Below the pieces are notes generated by a model. The model saw only the letters and a list, made by a program, of their open reading frames with translations, was not told the origin of the DNA and searched no databases. A stretch of DNA of 64,000 nt, from the NCBI GenBank assembly GCA_020747065.1, contig JAGMVK010000005.1, positions 2,604,001 to 2,668,000 on the forward strand. Direction: 5' to 3'. Within the stretch, counting starts at the first letter, position 1. Every line of letters starts with the position of its first letter. The position numbers and the translations under genes are program-made. Positions 37,243 to 50,721 of the stretch are shown one piece after another. Origin of the DNA: Cadophora sp. MPI-SDFR-AT-0126. Lineage: Eukaryota > Ascomycota > Leotiomycetes > Helotiales > Ploettnerulaceae.

Positions 37243-39120
37243 TCAAACGATATTCTCACCCTCCGCCATACCACCTCTATTCTTCCTCGCCTCCTTCAAT
37301 TCCCTCTGTTTCCTGTTCGCAGCTTTCACAGGGGATTCATCAGCATCGAAAATCTCCTTAATAACCTCCAGCGGCAATCCCTTCACTTCAGGATAGAAGA
37401 AATACGCGAAGATCGTCCCAAGACCAGAAAGCCCAGCGTAGAGTCCAGCCGTGGCCGGTGCACCTGCGTGCTCAAAGAGCGGCAGGAATGTTCCGGAAAC
37501 AAGGACGTTGGGTCCCCAGTTGAACATGTTCATGAGCATGGTCCCGTGGGCGCGCAGCTCGACGGGGAAGAATTCTGATGAGGTCCAGGCTAGGTTTCCT
37601 ATGGCTCCGGCATAGCCTACGACCATTCCGACCATGGATCCGAGGATGATGAATGATGACTTGTCGAGTGGGGGACTTGGTCGCATGCCAGCTAGGATTT
37701 CATCGGCCAGGTCGTCTGCGATGGAGGTGTCCAGGGTTTTGTTGAATTCCCATGCAACGGCACTGATAGCCAGGGATATAAACTGTACTGGAATTAGCTC
37801 AGATGCATTGCCATTGACACTGCTGTTGGATACGAACAATGATTGGTGACGTCGAAAGCAGAAGTCTTCGCCTTCCTACGCGATCGACAAGATACATATA
37901 AATCGCGGTGAAGAGGAGATTAGCTCCAGGGATAGCAACAGCTGTAGGCGGCGGGAATCCCAGTGCGACGAGAAGTGTAGGAGCGAAGTACATCAAGGAA
38001 TTGAAGCCACTAAGTTGTGAGAGCGCCATGAGTCCACAAGCGGCGAAAGTCTTCCATCTGTTCTCCTTGTTGAATAGTTGCCCAAATTGGCGCAGTTTGC
38101 CTCGATTTCCTTTGGCAAGCTTGGCGTATTCCATGTATGTGTGAAGCTGTGCGACGTGTTGATCAATTTGTTCAGGAGTCGCATTTGAACGAAGTTTCTG
38201 AACGGCAGCCTTTGCTTTGCGCCGATCGACGGTGATCAAGTATCGAGGTGACTCTGGACAGAACGGCAGGAGACACAGCCATAGTAGAGCAAGTCCAGCT
38301 CCTATTCCAGTCATGACTCTCCAGCCGACTTCTATGTCACCTAAACCGACTCCAATGCCGTAACCTACCAGCTGAGTTCCGGTAATTGCTAAGTTGAATG
38401 TACCCGTCATTGTGCCTCGAGATTTGGCTGGGGCTACTTCGCCGATGTACAACTGTTTTAGTCATTAGACATCAGTCTTGTACCAACACACAGTGAGACA
38501 CATACAGGAGATACTGCCGAAGCGCCGCCAATACTCAAACCAACGACCGATCTGGCAATGACCATCTGAGGCACAGACCTAGCCGTTGCTTGAAGGACAG
38601 CACCGATGATGTAAAGTGTGGCGCTCAGATACATGACCGCTTTCCTTCCATATTTATCCGCCAGCAGTATGAGAAGTCCTCCAATGAAAGCGCCAACAGA
38701 TGCCATTGCTACATTGAGTGCTTTCTCGCTTGTAGTAACACCCCCGACCAAGGCGGAATTCAGACGTGGAAGGACATGGCCAACTGTGCCAGTGTCATAG
38801 CCTAGGAATAATTATGAGTGACGAACACTTCTCAAGGAATCTCATCGTATATCTTAACCGAACGTACCGAAGAGAGCCCCTCCAATGCCTGCCACAGCAG
38901 GAACAACCCAGCCGTAAAATGTGGTTTTGTTTTCCTCAATATCAACAAGGTCCCGGACATCACCCGGTCCAATATCGACTGCTTCTCTTGCACCAGTTAC
39001 TTCATAATCTGGCGGAGAAGCTGTTGGCTCGGATCTCGATGGCTCTTTGTTTTCCTCACTGCTGCGACCCGATCCGTTAGACCCTCGCTTTGCGAGCCTC
39101 TTGGTCCATGTGACTACCAT
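37243..39120 (-). CDS. MFS sugar porter family transporter
   Basis: Four exons, 39120-38868, 38801-38506, 38452-37834 and 37787-37243, give 570 residues. Introns are 66, 53, 53-class and 46 nt, all GT-AG. Sugar-porter signatures in order are FGYDTGTVGHVLP in helix 1, DKYGRKAVMYL in the 2-3 loop, PLYIGEVAPAKSRG, PFCPESPRYLI after helix 6, LVDRVGRRRLLL in the 8-9 loop, EFFPVELRAHG, and YPEVKGLPLEVI replacing the usual PETKG. A long charged N-terminal tail precedes helix 1. The pattern suggests a monosaccharide, polyol or inositol transporter, but the substrate is not readable. It is divergent from the ARCA-like regulator with about 930 bases between starts, so that regulator may control it. Confidence 0.9.
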
Positions 39121-40052
39121 GGTCCGTCTTGTCTGGTGTTGTCGGTCTCGTCTCGATCAAAAGGCTGGCAGTAGAAGCTCGAGAGTTATATTGCAATGCG
39201 TGAGTGAAATAGTTTTTGTCCGTCGAGGATGTTGGACAGATCGGGGCTGGGGACCTCCACATGTTCGGTGGAAACTCAGGACTTATAGACAGTTCATACC
39301 TGCAGCTGGCAGGCTGTCTCAATCTAGGGAATCCGGGGTTCCATGGAGTCGTCATTATCGCTTGTCCATTTCCTGAACGCGCTTGGTGCTGAAGCCCTCT
39401 AGCTTCAGATCTCATGTCTCATGACACTCAAGATGTGTTCATAAGTTACCGGACTTCTTGATGAATTTGCTGTTTAAGAAAGCGTAGACCCAGTTCAGTT
39501 GGTGGCCCAGAATATTTAAGCGCTTGCTTAGCACCGCCATCTTTCCTCATTTGTGAAGCTGGATCTCCTTGTAGTAAAGGTGTTGATGTTTACCAGTATG
39601 GATCATTATTTGCTGTCTCGAAATATCACTCGCTTCGCTTGGACATCCCTGACTAATCATCGGGTTGTGACGGCATCTCGGAAGCAACTCAAACGCTCAG
39701 CCAGCCATTCAGGTTTGAGACATTACTCTCGGGATCCACAATATTCAAGGTTGAGCCTTTAGGGGTCTGGTAGCGAGCTTCTAGACCCCGCACTCTGGGT
39801 TCCCCATATCATTTGACAAGGGGCCACTTGCACGACATCATCTTCTCACCAAGTTCTCCGACATCAATCCAAAACCAATGTTGACAATCCGCTAACCTCT
39901 TACACTCTCCAGCAAATCATCTGAGGTGAAGGGACGCGTAGGGATGGTGGCAAGGAACCGATCGGGTTGGTAAGTTGTTGGTCTCAGTCGGTTTTGTTCG
40001 GCTACAACTTGGCGAGACCTGGCTGACTTGATACCCATGATTATAGCCAGGA
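39121..40052. promoter_or_regulatory. Divergent promoter between MFS porter and Zn2Cys6 regulator
   Basis: About 930 bases with no credible ORF, flanked by two start codons pointing outward. A shared control region is inferred from the arrangement. Confidence 0.45.
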
Positions 40053-42395
40053 ATGTCGCGACAAGCATGTGAAATGTACGTCTTAGCCCCCGACTTCTAT
40101 CTTCACTTAGAATGTCTTGAGAAAAATTGCAAATGCACGGGTTATCGCCGAGGAAGCTTCTATCAATATACATACTCATGTCGTCTAGGTGATAAGATTG
40201 AACCTGTCTGTGGCCGATGTGCTTCCACAGGCAAGCAATGTACACGAGGATTGGTTTTTCGGAGTCATAACAGTACTTAAATTCAGCCCGCTCCTTTCAA
40301 TTTTGCAGCTGACTATTCCACAGAGAAATATTCATACGACCACGAATGGGTAGCATTGAGATCAGCTAATGAATGTAAGGATTTCAATACTTGTATCAAA
40401 ACCAGGAATCACGGCAGCTTTCAGTCCCTTTCCCGCTTCGAGAGCTTGCCTCTTGGGCCTTGCCGATAGGCAAAAGAGTAGAAGAATATCCTTTAATTTT
40501 AACCATTCCATCAATGGAGACTTAGACGAGCACTGACGATTTCATGACAGATCAATGGATAGACGAAAGTAACAATCGTATGGAAGATACCGGCGACTCT
40601 GCCTCGGAAGATGAAGATGGGGATGGCACTGGAGACGGAGACGCAGGTCCATACAGCCTTTCCCCTGAAGATACACCTATGCGGAACAATGTTCCTCTGC
40701 TCTCGCCTAATTCGTCTTTACCAATCAGTCCTCACCAAAGCGAGCACACGCATTCTCCTTGGCAAGCAAGCTTTCGTGGAACACCTGATGTGGTTTTAAA
40801 CACTCCCTCGTATGGGCCCGTAGAGCCCTACGTTTCTCATACTGTCCGCAATGTATTTTTACCAGCCGACATCCCGGCACCGAGAGAATTTTCCAGAAGT
40901 GGGTAGACCGTCCATTGGACCTCAGCTACTACGACTAATTGATCTTTCAGTTGAGACAAGTCAACCGCCTTCCCTCCGCACTGATGACTCGGTATGGCCT
41001 CTACAAGATGCCACAGAAGCCCGTCTGTTTGGTCACTATGTTCTAGATCTTGCAAAATGGGTAAGTCTCTCGGCTATATCCAATCTACATCCCGAACCCA
41101 TTCTGACGGTCAAACACAGCTGGACCTGTGCGATCCGAATCAACATTTCCAAGTTGAGGTACCGAAACGTGCAGCGAAATGTCCTGTTTTGTTGAAAGCC
41201 ATTCTAGCTTTATCGGCAAGACAGTTGATGCTTACCAATCGAGCCAGCAAGTCCAACGAGATTGCAGCACGTCAATATTATGATCAATGCATCAAACTGC
41301 TCATTCCTATGCTCGGTAACGTCGTCACGAGAGCAGACGAGACTTTGTTTGCAGCATTAATTATCCTCCGAGTTTTGGAGGAGATTGATCGTACGCCGAG
41401 TCACCAACGTAAGGAAATTTCCACTGACATGTTGTAGTTCTCGAGACTGGCTCGCAAGATACAAAGCATATTCACGGAATCCAGAGCTTTGTCCGTGAGC
41501 ACGGCGCGAATGTCATGCAAGGAGGGCTAAGCGAGGCCGCTTTCTGGGTTGGTCTACGGCAGGAAATTTACGTCGCCACAGTGACTCACAGAGCTGTACT
41601 GATTGAAATCGGTCACATCGATCGAACCTTTGACCCAATCACAGACTTTGGGTGGGCCAACCGAGCCGTGGTTCATCTAGCAGATGTCTTGAACTGCTGC
41701 TTTGGAGTGAGGGGAGTCGACCCCGTTCACTGGTCGAAACTACAAGCCGAAAGTGATCACTGGCAACATCACAAACCCGATTCTTTCACTCCTTATTACC
41801 ACAGACCGGCAGATCGCAGTAAGGGGGAGGCTTTCCCCGAGATTCTGCATATTCATCCGTGTCACAGTCCGTCGCATGCCTCGTCCAAGTTCCAGTCACA
41901 TGCTAATGATTTGTATAGTCATTGGAATCCAACATCACAAACTTGCGCAAATCCTGCTTTCGATATATAACCCCAAAAGACCACGTATTGGCAAAGATCG
42001 TCAAGAAGCGGAGCAAGCTATGGTCGTAAGTCCAACCCGTCACACTTCCCCCTCTCTCCACTGTCCATACTCTCCGACTAATATCTCGCAGATTGGAATA
42101 AAAGATAACCTACGCGAGCTGTGTGGTATTGGATTGCATAACCGCTCGACTCCACCAGGAATGTTTACGGCTTGTATGGGCATCGCCCTGTGTAAGTGAT
42201 CAAGTCTTGAAAGCATTCGACGGAACTAAATCTTACTGACTCACTCCAGGCGGGGACCGTTTTAAAGACCGGTTGGAGCAAGAGGCACTGCTTCAACTTC
42301 TGATCGAAACTCAGAGAGATCATGCACGGCCTACAGCAGCGATACAGACGCAGATGAAGGCAAATTGGGGATGGCCACCTGATGCTGTCCCGTAA
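40053..42395 (+). CDS. ARCA-like Zn(II)2Cys6 transcription factor, 5' end irregular
   Basis: Well-supported exons after the zinc region are 40287-40374, 40551-40898, 40951-41060, 41120-41390, 41438-41866, 41919-42025, 42092-42191 and 42250-42395. They encode an acidic linker, then a fungal-specific regulatory region. Motifs are LLKAILALSARQL, FWVGLRQEIYVA, FGWANRAVVHLADVL and QHHKLAQILL, as in ARCA-type regulators. The 5' end is awkward. The second half of the cluster, CGRCASTGKQC, is perfect. The first half, C21-x6-C28, needs a 48-nt intron at 40141-40188 and lacks the first CxxC cysteine (His18 is there) unless 36 bases are removed. An in-frame stop at 40278 must also be spliced out, possibly by a 33-nt intron (40254-40286). 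The gene may be partly decayed at its 5' end, or may use very short introns. Confidence 0.7.
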
Positions 42396-43127
42396 GGCTA
42401 GTGCGTGAAGCTAGCTCTGTCCACCGCGCCTTTCCTTTCCGATACCAACTGTCTGCTTGCTTTTTGACGATATTTTGTCATTTTTTGCGTGGTGTTTCGG
42501 AGGCATTTTCGTATAGCCTGCCAGGCTTGGAACGGGCGGGATGGCGTTTGGAGTGGCTGGCTTGTTGTACAGTACTTGATTAAGCCTCGTTCTCACGATT
42601 TAGATGTTTATATAGTAGCAATTCTGCACCTTCAGAATTGCACTCGAAGTGTGTCGGCTCGAGCTTGAAGCGACCAAAAAGGGACCCCAGCCACGTGTCT
42701 CACAGTACCAAATAAGGGAGAAGGACTCTTGCATCTTTGAGCAAGCTAGCATCACTATTTCTTGCATCGTAGAGTATTCTCGTTTTTAACTTTGCTATTT
42801 TACTTTCGTCTAGCAAGTTGGCCTAAAATGACGGCCAACAAGTAGGCCAGCAAGTAGAAAATTTGCTCGCGAGCAACTGGAAGTCACTCTTCATCGGCAT
42901 CTCAGCAAAATGTGACCGTAAAAATCTTTGCCTAAATGGGCTGTGAATAATCTCAAGGTCCCTAATCCTTCACATAAGCAAATTATACGGCAATAAACGC
43001 CAAAGCTTCCCTATAACAATATACAAATCCTGACCTCAAACCTCAATCAAGTAAGTTATCGACGTGCCGGGTTTCAAGCAAATCACCCAAGCTCCACAAC
43101 CACAGTCCTAACTGGTACAAAATAGCA
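42396..43127. other. Intergenic, convergent gene ends
   Basis: About 730 bases. A small cluster of interleaved repeats built on AGCAAGT and GGCC (TTGGCC/GGCCAA) lies at about 42812-42860. No gene is seen. Confidence 0.4.
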
Positions 43128-44655
43128 TCATCCATCAAGATTCAACCCCTTTAACAACTTTACCTCCTCAACCGCCTGCACCGGCCACACCATCAAGCTC
43201 CTCCACTCCTCCCCAACCACCCCCTCAATCCCCCTCACCTCTCTCATTCCCGTCTCCCCAATCCACCAAATACCCCGAAAATCCGCCAAAAACGCAAAGA
43301 AATGCGCCAGCACCACCAACGCCCTCGGTCTCTGCTCCTTCACCACGAAAACAAACTCGCTCTGCACCATCGTCGGAAACAGCACCAAGCGGCGGAAAAT
43401 CGACGCAGGAGATTCCTGCGCTGCTATGGCGAGTTGGATAGACCCGATGTAGCTTAATGTGGACTCGTACGCTTCTTCGATGCGGGCGTTCCACGGTTCG
43501 GTGAGGATATCGTTTGGTGTGCGACGGAGGAGATGAAGCAGGTCGGAGCGGTTGGATGGATGGGAGACGTTGCTTTCTTCGCGGAGGACCCCCCCTGGTC
43601 CTGGTTTCATGCCGGGTGTAGAGCGGATCATGGATCGCATGATGGAGCTGGGGTCGTCGGCGATATATTTCCAGGCCTCGACGTTTAGGCCGCGGCCCGT
43701 GGTGCTGGACATCTGGAGCCATTCTGTGGGCGGCGAGTAGGGTGTTAGAGGGCGCTCTTGGAGGAGGGCGAAGGTGCAGATGCGTAGGCAGGAGGAAGTT
43801 ATGCAGGCTGCGTCGGCGTTGGAGCGGTTCAGTTTGCTGACTTCGTCGCGGTGGGTGCGCAGGGTTAAGCCTAGGTATTTTTGGTAGGTGGCGATATGGG
43901 AGGGGTTGTTAGGCTCGAGTTTGGCCATATGGAGGGCGGATAGGGTATATATTGAGTATAACAGAGAGTTGTGTCGGAAGGCTAGATGAGGGATTTCAAT
44001 TTCCCATGCGTGTTGTTGTCTATGTTCGCCCGGGAAGGTCAGACTCGTGGAAGTGTAAGCCATATAATGATGGAGGAGCTTAAGTTCGGTAAAGCGCCGT
44101 TGACTTGATTCTAGAGGCTCATTGCCTTCTATAATTTCCGTCTGTTGATTTGAGTGGATCTTGGGTCTGATCTCGTATGTTTTCGGCTTGGTTTTCTTAG
44201 ACTGTGACGCTTTGCCTTGCCGACCCCAGACACAAGTTACCTTGTGCCTAGCACAACTCCCACAAACGGGATGAACTTCATTGCACTGTTATATTGTCAG
44301 TATAGCGTCGCATAAAAGTGCTGAAAGTTCCGACATAAATTCAAACCCATGATTGATTGCTCCGCTTGGACCAGGAAACGACGAAGAATCTGGTGCAGGC
44401 CATTTGGAGAAGTCTCCGACTGATGAGGTGAAAAGCAGGAACACTCGAGAACGAAAGCGAGCCACGTACCTTAATGCGTCGTGCCCTGCATTGTTGGCAA
44501 CCCATCCGACTCTTCTTATGGTACAACCTGGGAGCCGATTTGCGAACCTTCGTCTCGGCATCGGGAGTCCAACCAACAAACATAGCATCCATGTCCAGAA
44601 TTTGAGAGCTCCCGCTACGGGACCTGTTAGGGGACTCGATATGTTTTTGAGGCAT
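43128..44655 (-). CDS. Zn(II)2Cys6 transcription factor, Upc2/sterol-regulator-like
   Basis: Two exons, 44655-44470 and 44285-43128, give 447 residues. The zinc cluster is split by an unusually long 184-nt intron: GCQQCRARRIK before it and CNEVHPVCGSCARHKVTC after it, an intact C-x2-C-x6-C-x6-C-x2-C-x6-C. The C-terminal part begins with LKLLHHYMAYTSTSL, followed by W-E-I-E-I-P-H-L-A-F-R-H and YSIYTLSALHMAKLEP. This is typical of the Upc2/ECM22-like and related regulators that lack the usual fungal_trans domain. Some members control sterol uptake and others secondary metabolism. The target is not evident here. It is convergent with the ARCA-like gene. Confidence 0.9.
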
Positions 44656-46879
44656 GTTGACTTGATAAGTAGGAAGATCAGCACGATGCGTAATTATTCA
44701 TAGGTATTGAAGTTGTAGGAGTTCTTGTCGAAGTGTATGCATGTGTGAGGCACGGGGTATTGTTTAGCAAGATGACCAAGAGTCTCGATTGGTCAGCCAA
44801 CTGAAGAAGGCTTCAAGCACGTCTGGAGCCCCTGTAAATTTGATTCGTATGAATTGTCCTTTCAATTCTCTGTATTCGGCTGGGTTTGCTGGGGATGCAT
44901 CTTCGCTTCTAGAGTGGTCAGCCCTATGGATTTTGGGAAGAGAGGCTGGAGAATCCACCTATCTCCGCAAGCTCTATAAACAGCAAGAATATTCCCCAAT
45001 GGAGCGGACCTCTGACCATGTGAACACACTTTCCACTCAGCAAGTGTAAGCAAGGCAGAAGGTGTACATGATCTACGATCCTGACAGGCTCCCTCAGCTT
45101 CAGTGAGGAAGTAATCCAGATGCCCAATTAATCATCCTGTTAGCCGTTTCTGTAGAGATCTAGGAAGCCATTTGCCGTTTACCCAATCCCTATCCCTGGA
45201 AAGACAGCATCTAAAATCAGCCATCAACCTCTTGCCCTAATCCCCTTCCAGAGTCCTCGTACTCCCACGTATCAATCCCCTGACTACCTCGTTGACTACA
45301 CAGGCGTAGCGGTAGTAAACGAACAGGCCTACCACGTTGCCAATTGATATTTGGAATTCAGCCCCGATTCTGCTGGCTACACGTCCAGAGTACCAGCCAA
45401 TGAGACACGGACGTCGTGTACGTAGCCAGTAGAGACTTAGAAAAACAGCCACTTCTGCGAATGCTGACGCAACAGTTGTTCAGCCGCCCCTTCTTGAACA
45501 TCTCACGGAGCTTTCCAATGCCCCGAAGATACGTGCATAACCGCCGCAGATCTGATCTCGCTTCTCGGTTGCCGCTCCTTGCCATTTTAACAGCAAATGG
45601 CGTGATATAATTGGCCACTTCATACGAGGCCCTTCTAGCGCTCCTTGTGCCGAAAGCTTAATGTCTCCTGCCGAGAGTAAATAAACATCAGCTTATGGCT
45701 TCTACCCAATCCTTATTCTCTGGGGAAAATCCACTAGATCTGCAGAATGCTTTCGGCATCAAGGCAGCAATTGGTTTGTGTATATCAATTTGACCCTACA
45801 TGTAAGCACGATACAGCCCTCGGAGCGGCATGTGTGTTTAGTGGCGTTGGAACCAAGATGGCAATGCACAATGACTGTACACATCAGTGACGAGAGTTTG
45901 ATATTCCTCAAATCAGCGATGAGTCAACAGTCTCTTATTGGGTCTATTACAAGCCAGACCCGAGTTGGATTCCTGTCAGTAAAAGTGCAACACGTGCATC
46001 ACTTTGTCCTTCCAACGCGGTTGATCACGCCGGGGAGGGGGTTTTTTTTCGACCTGCTGTAATGCAAATGCTTCTTTCTGTACCTTCGAAGAAACGGCCT
46101 TCACTGTCACCCGTGCGACAAAGTCTTGATGAAATCTTTCAGAACTTGTTTCTGTAGATTTCAAACGCTGCATATCTGTGATCTGAAATAGATTATCTTG
46201 CCATTGGTCAATACGAGGTTTCAAGTAGTTTTCTTTCCTCCGCTAGCTGCTGCGACGAAAAGAGAGGGCCATTACTTCAAATGCAGATTCGACGCTATTG
46301 ATGCTGCGAAGCATAATTGTTGTTTGGAATTGCTAACAAAAGTTGCAAAAGTCGCCAATCCATGTTAAAGTCCCCAGTCAGGTTAGCTCCAATTCCATAC
46401 CTGCAGGTTTGGAGAATGAACATTCACAGAGAATCCACTGGAGAAGTGCCCCAGCGCTGCAACTCAGCAGGTACAGCCAGAATTCCAGGCACTCTGAAGC
46501 CTGGAAGACCTTCTTGCATACCCTGTAATCAAGCGAGAACACGCTCAAGCCAGTCCGTCAAATTGATTCCTCTCATTGTAAAGGAAACCAAGAAACATGG
46601 CTCACGGTCTGCCAATTATCTGAAACTTCAAATATGCATTGTGAAGCAGCTTTGGGTTGTTCGCGTATGTGGAAAAACTCATAATGCTCAAGTGATGGCA
46701 GCGTCTTTCCACTGGGACGGGGCGGTACCCCGCACTAAAACATGAGGTTGGGCGGCCTCTTTCCATAGTTATGAAAATTACCAGAAGCTAGCAAATGTAG
46801 TTACACTAGGTACCACACACAACTTAAGCACCGTAATGCCCCTGTTCCACCATTATACGGCAATCATATCCACATCATC
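44656..46879. other. 2.2 kb interval without a recognised gene
   Basis: Short overlapping ORFs on both strands (for example 45358-45618 minus and 46317-46745 plus) show no motif or splice chain. I see no RNA gene and no terminal repeats. Confidence 0.4.
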
Positions 46880-49433
46880 CTACGAATCCAGCGCGAAGCA
46901 CCTCTCACTACTCTCCTCCCTATTTCCCCACCAATACGGCATAGTCGTAATCTTCCCACTCCCAAAAAACAAAAAGATCAACAACATATTCAGATTAAAG
47001 CCCGCATCGAATGCCGCAGCAAGAATATAATTGTACTTCGCCCACAACTTGTACCGGTACCTGAAGGCCCAGTACATGACGACGAAACTGCCGATGAATT
47101 GAGACGTGTAGCCGGTGCTGATGTTTCCATAGAAGTTTGAGAGGCAGGAGAAGAAGATGGTGGTGTTCCAGAGGCGGAATTTTAATTTTGAGTTCGGGAA
47201 GGTTTTGTGCAGGAGGAAGATTAGGATTGGGACGAGGAGACCGGCCAGGAAGCCGTAGGGGACGGCTTTGAAGAGGGGTTCTTGGAAGAGTTTCTTTGGA
47301 CCCTGCATTCTGTCAGCTAAGTGGAAATCCAACAGGAATACCGTAAGACTTACCACCAGTACATATTGCACTGATGTTGAAAGACTACTTGCGAGAGATT
47401 GGCCAGTCCACTGATGCGTAGGATCGTCTTTCTCTCCTGTCAGGTAATCGAATTTCGAATCGATCACCCACCGAATGACGGCATAGTTGATTGGGATACC
47501 AATTGTAGCTCCAAAAATCTGGGAGAAGAAAGTGGCTCGAGGTGGGATATGCATGTAATGACCAATCTTCTGGTCCTGCAGCATGTACTGAGCTCGATAC
47601 CAAGCATCACCCGCGATAGAACTGTAAACGGTGGCTCCGGTCGGGTTTTTGTGCCCTTTGACGGCATTTATCATGAGACCGTACAGCAGCTCGTTCGTCG
47701 TTCCAATTGGAAGCTGAAAATTCGAAATCGCGTATAGCCAACCGAGGGGTGTGACAATTATCGCTCCCGTCAGAAGCGAAACCAAGTAAGTCCACCATGG
47801 TATGTAGAGATGGTCACTTGCAACCATTGCAGTGATGGCGACAAAAGAGCTGAGGAACAAGACGAGATACCACCACAACGGGACTTCTTTGTAAGATCTC
47901 TGAATGATGTTGAGCCGGTCGTTGTATTGGAAGTTGATACTTTCCCCATTTTTGCTGTTGTTCCGAGCTCGAAGCTTCTTGATCGTCGCACGAAGCTGCG
48001 AGAAGCCGAAGAGTGCCATCCATGCCAAAGCTAACGTGTACGAGGCATAATCGAAGAACATACCCCAAAGCATTTGGGTTCCGAGGTACAAGGGTCCGTT
48101 CTCCTCATACGCAGTCTCATTGAGAGTTGCTTGTGTGGTAAGCAAGCTCGTCAGAGGATATTTGGTACCATTTGCTGGGAGAAATCAGTACTTCAATCAT
48201 CGCATTTCAAGAGGGCATCATACCTGTTAAGACATGGTTGGACATTAGCCCGTGTTTGTAAGAGCCCAGACTTCCCCATTTCGCAGCAGGAATGAGGATC
48301 CAGCAGTTCACAGCAAAAGCCAGAAATATGATGACCTGCGTCCAAAATGGGGTCAAGAAGAGACTTCCGTTGTTCCCCAAACTGGACACATTAGACCAAT
48401 CGAGACTCAGATTCAAGAATCCCATGCCCCCGAAACCGGCTCCGATGAAATTTGCCGTTGAATTTCTTGGAGCAACCCAGCAGAGAAAGGCCAATGATCC
48501 TAGCATTGGGAACACAAACTCGGGTAGGAACTGCCAAAGTGTGACTGCTCCAAGGACAGCCCAGAATGTGTGCATTTGCTTTCTGGAAGTTGCCGAAGGG
48601 TACTCTCTCTGTTTCTTTTGTGTCTCAAACAAAGCTGTCTGACAAAGGGCTTGGAACCTGAGCTTAAGTTAGTGAAACTGAAGTATCCAAAGATGGAGGA
48701 ACTTTTACCATGGATATTGGGGGTCATAGAGGAGGAACTGCCGAGAGATGGCAGCAAATGAGTAACCTGTGATTACGACCGCCCACATAAAGAAGATAGC
48801 AATTGCGGGGTTGATTTTCTGTCCGAAGTACAACTCCGCAATGGACACAGGTGCGTACGCCAAATTATACGTCGCTCCTGAAGCAGCCGAGATGGTGACC
48901 AGAACGTGCTCTTTTACCCCAAATGGTCCTGGATTGAGGTTGAAGCCATAAGACGTGAATGGGATTCGTACATTCCAAGCTGGAAGGACTTTCGCAAGCC
49001 ACACTCCAACGTAATTCGAGGCAATCTGTACGAAGAAGACAGAGTATGGCGCATAGGTTGTCCGGTAATGGCTCATCTGTGAGAGGAATGCTCCAGGGAT
49101 GATGAAAATGATGCAGAGGACGAAGTATCGGAAAGTAAGGGTCGGTAAAGTAGGATCGTCTTCAAAACTGACAATTCGTCGGACGTTGATGGGGATGTCT
49201 CTGATGGTAGGATCATCGTCTCCAAATGTTGGATCGCTATCATCGCCTGATGTTGAGCCTCCTGGAACAGCTTTTTCGCTCCCGACTTCGATTGCAGCAT
49301 GCTTCGGAGCTTTCGGTTTTTGATCTACCAATACTGCATCTCCTTCAAACAAAGGTATTGGAGTGATAGGATCGCTTGTCGCTGCATCTGTTTTATTCTG
49401 CGAGCGAAAACGGCTGGCGAGTTTGGAGGCCAT
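46880..49433 (-). CDS. OPT-family oligopeptide transporter
   Basis: Four exons, 49433-48709, 48657-48224, 48174-47354 and 47302-46880, give 800 residues. All introns are 49-51 nt. OPT proteins import small peptides, glutathione or metal-siderophore complexes by proton symport at the plasma membrane. A long acidic cytosolic N-terminus with FEDDPTLPTLTFRYFVL leads into about 14-16 hydrophobic segments. Family motifs are NPGPFGVKEHVLVTISAA near helix 4, PIGTTNELLYGLMINAVKGHKNP, DQKIGHYMHIPPRATFFSQIFGA and a C-terminal YWWGN. These NPG(P) and KIGHYMHIPPR blocks are diagnostic of the peptide-transporter branch rather than the yellow-stripe branch. The gene is isolated from any peptidase, so its cargo is not indicated. 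Length and motif order are those of an intact gene. Confidence 0.94.
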
Positions 49434-50721
49434 TTCTTATGCTGGCACGTCTGAGGTGGGGAGCCCCGATGTGCGTCGCAGAGAAGCCCTCAGATTGTAT
49501 ACTAATTCACGCATCCTGCCATACTTACAATTTACGTACAGGGTGTTCTCCCCATCATGGTAGCATCTGGTTTTAAAAGCACGCAATAACGTTGGAGTTG
49601 GAAAAGTGGCAGGGGAACCCTTTCACGCGCAGCACAGAAAAAGCTCACTGGCTCTACTATCCTTGCGAGAAACTTTTCCGAGTTCCTCTTAAGTAAAGTT
49701 GGAGCGATTTGCGTACATATTAAGCTTCCTGGTATGAGTTGGTGCGACGGAAGCAGTAATTTGTGATGAAGATCTGAAGGCGTGATAACACCTGCCAAGT
49801 TAAGCCTAAGGTCAAGCATTCGGAAGGGGCGGGACGGCGTTATTGGGAGTGCTTAATCTTCTCGCCGCCCCACTCCTATCCACTACCAGTGCCGACTCGC
49901 CGGGACTTGAAAAGTCAATGGTGGACTAGTTTGATGGAATAAATGTTCATACCCATCGCTTCGTAATGGTCGATTTCACGTTGAGGATATTTTTACCGTC
50001 GTTCAGCTAGCTAGTGGTGAAGATTCCTCGGATACTCTCTACATTTGCTAAAGAGAAGCTCTAAATAATCACTAAGAGTAACGGCCTCTCCGGTACGACT
50101 AGATCACCAGTACGAAGGCTCTCCGGGTGGAAGGGAAACTGCTGATTCTGGGGCACCCATTGACCTCTATTCTTCTACAACAACAATGAAGTTTGTACAC
50201 AATCAAAAGGATCCAAGATATTTCAGAACTTAAGGTATCAAGTTGTTTAACTTTAAATGGAACACACCTGTAATTATGAAGTTGTTAGGATTTTATGGTT
50301 ATGACTTTCTATCATTTTATTTTGCAGTGAAGGCTTGTGCCTAAGAATCGGCCCTCTAAGGCTGACAGAATGTCACCGCCTTACAACAAACTTTTAATTC
50401 TGCTCGTAAAGCTGGCCGTGGGAGAAAAAGGCGGTGGCATACTTCAGCCCTCGCACCTCCGTCTACTCCAGTGAATCTCTACAGGCTTCTGATCAGAGAT
50501 CCGATCAGCTTGACATGACGGTTCAATATGCTGGAGTAGGGAAAAAAATTCACTACTCACAAAGCACGTTAACAAAAATCAGGTTCTCCTAGATATTTGA
50601 ACCTTTTTCCTTCACCATCACAACAAACACGAATCAGATCGACTGCCACTCTCAACCCACAACAACCCCCCATTCAACAAGATCTTCAACTACATCAGCC
50701 CTTTCACTCACAAACCCTCAA
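49434..50721. other. Upstream region of OPT gene and of the 50.7 kb locus
   Basis: About 1.3 kb between divergent loci. The last 150 bases (50570-50721) are CA/CT-rich and read like a strong fungal 5' leader ending in CAAAATG. No ORF is recognised. Confidence 0.45.

Noticed and set aside
45237..45618. Overlapping minus-strand ORFs between the Upc2-like and OPT genes
   Set aside because: No motif and no consistent frame. Judged chance ORFs.
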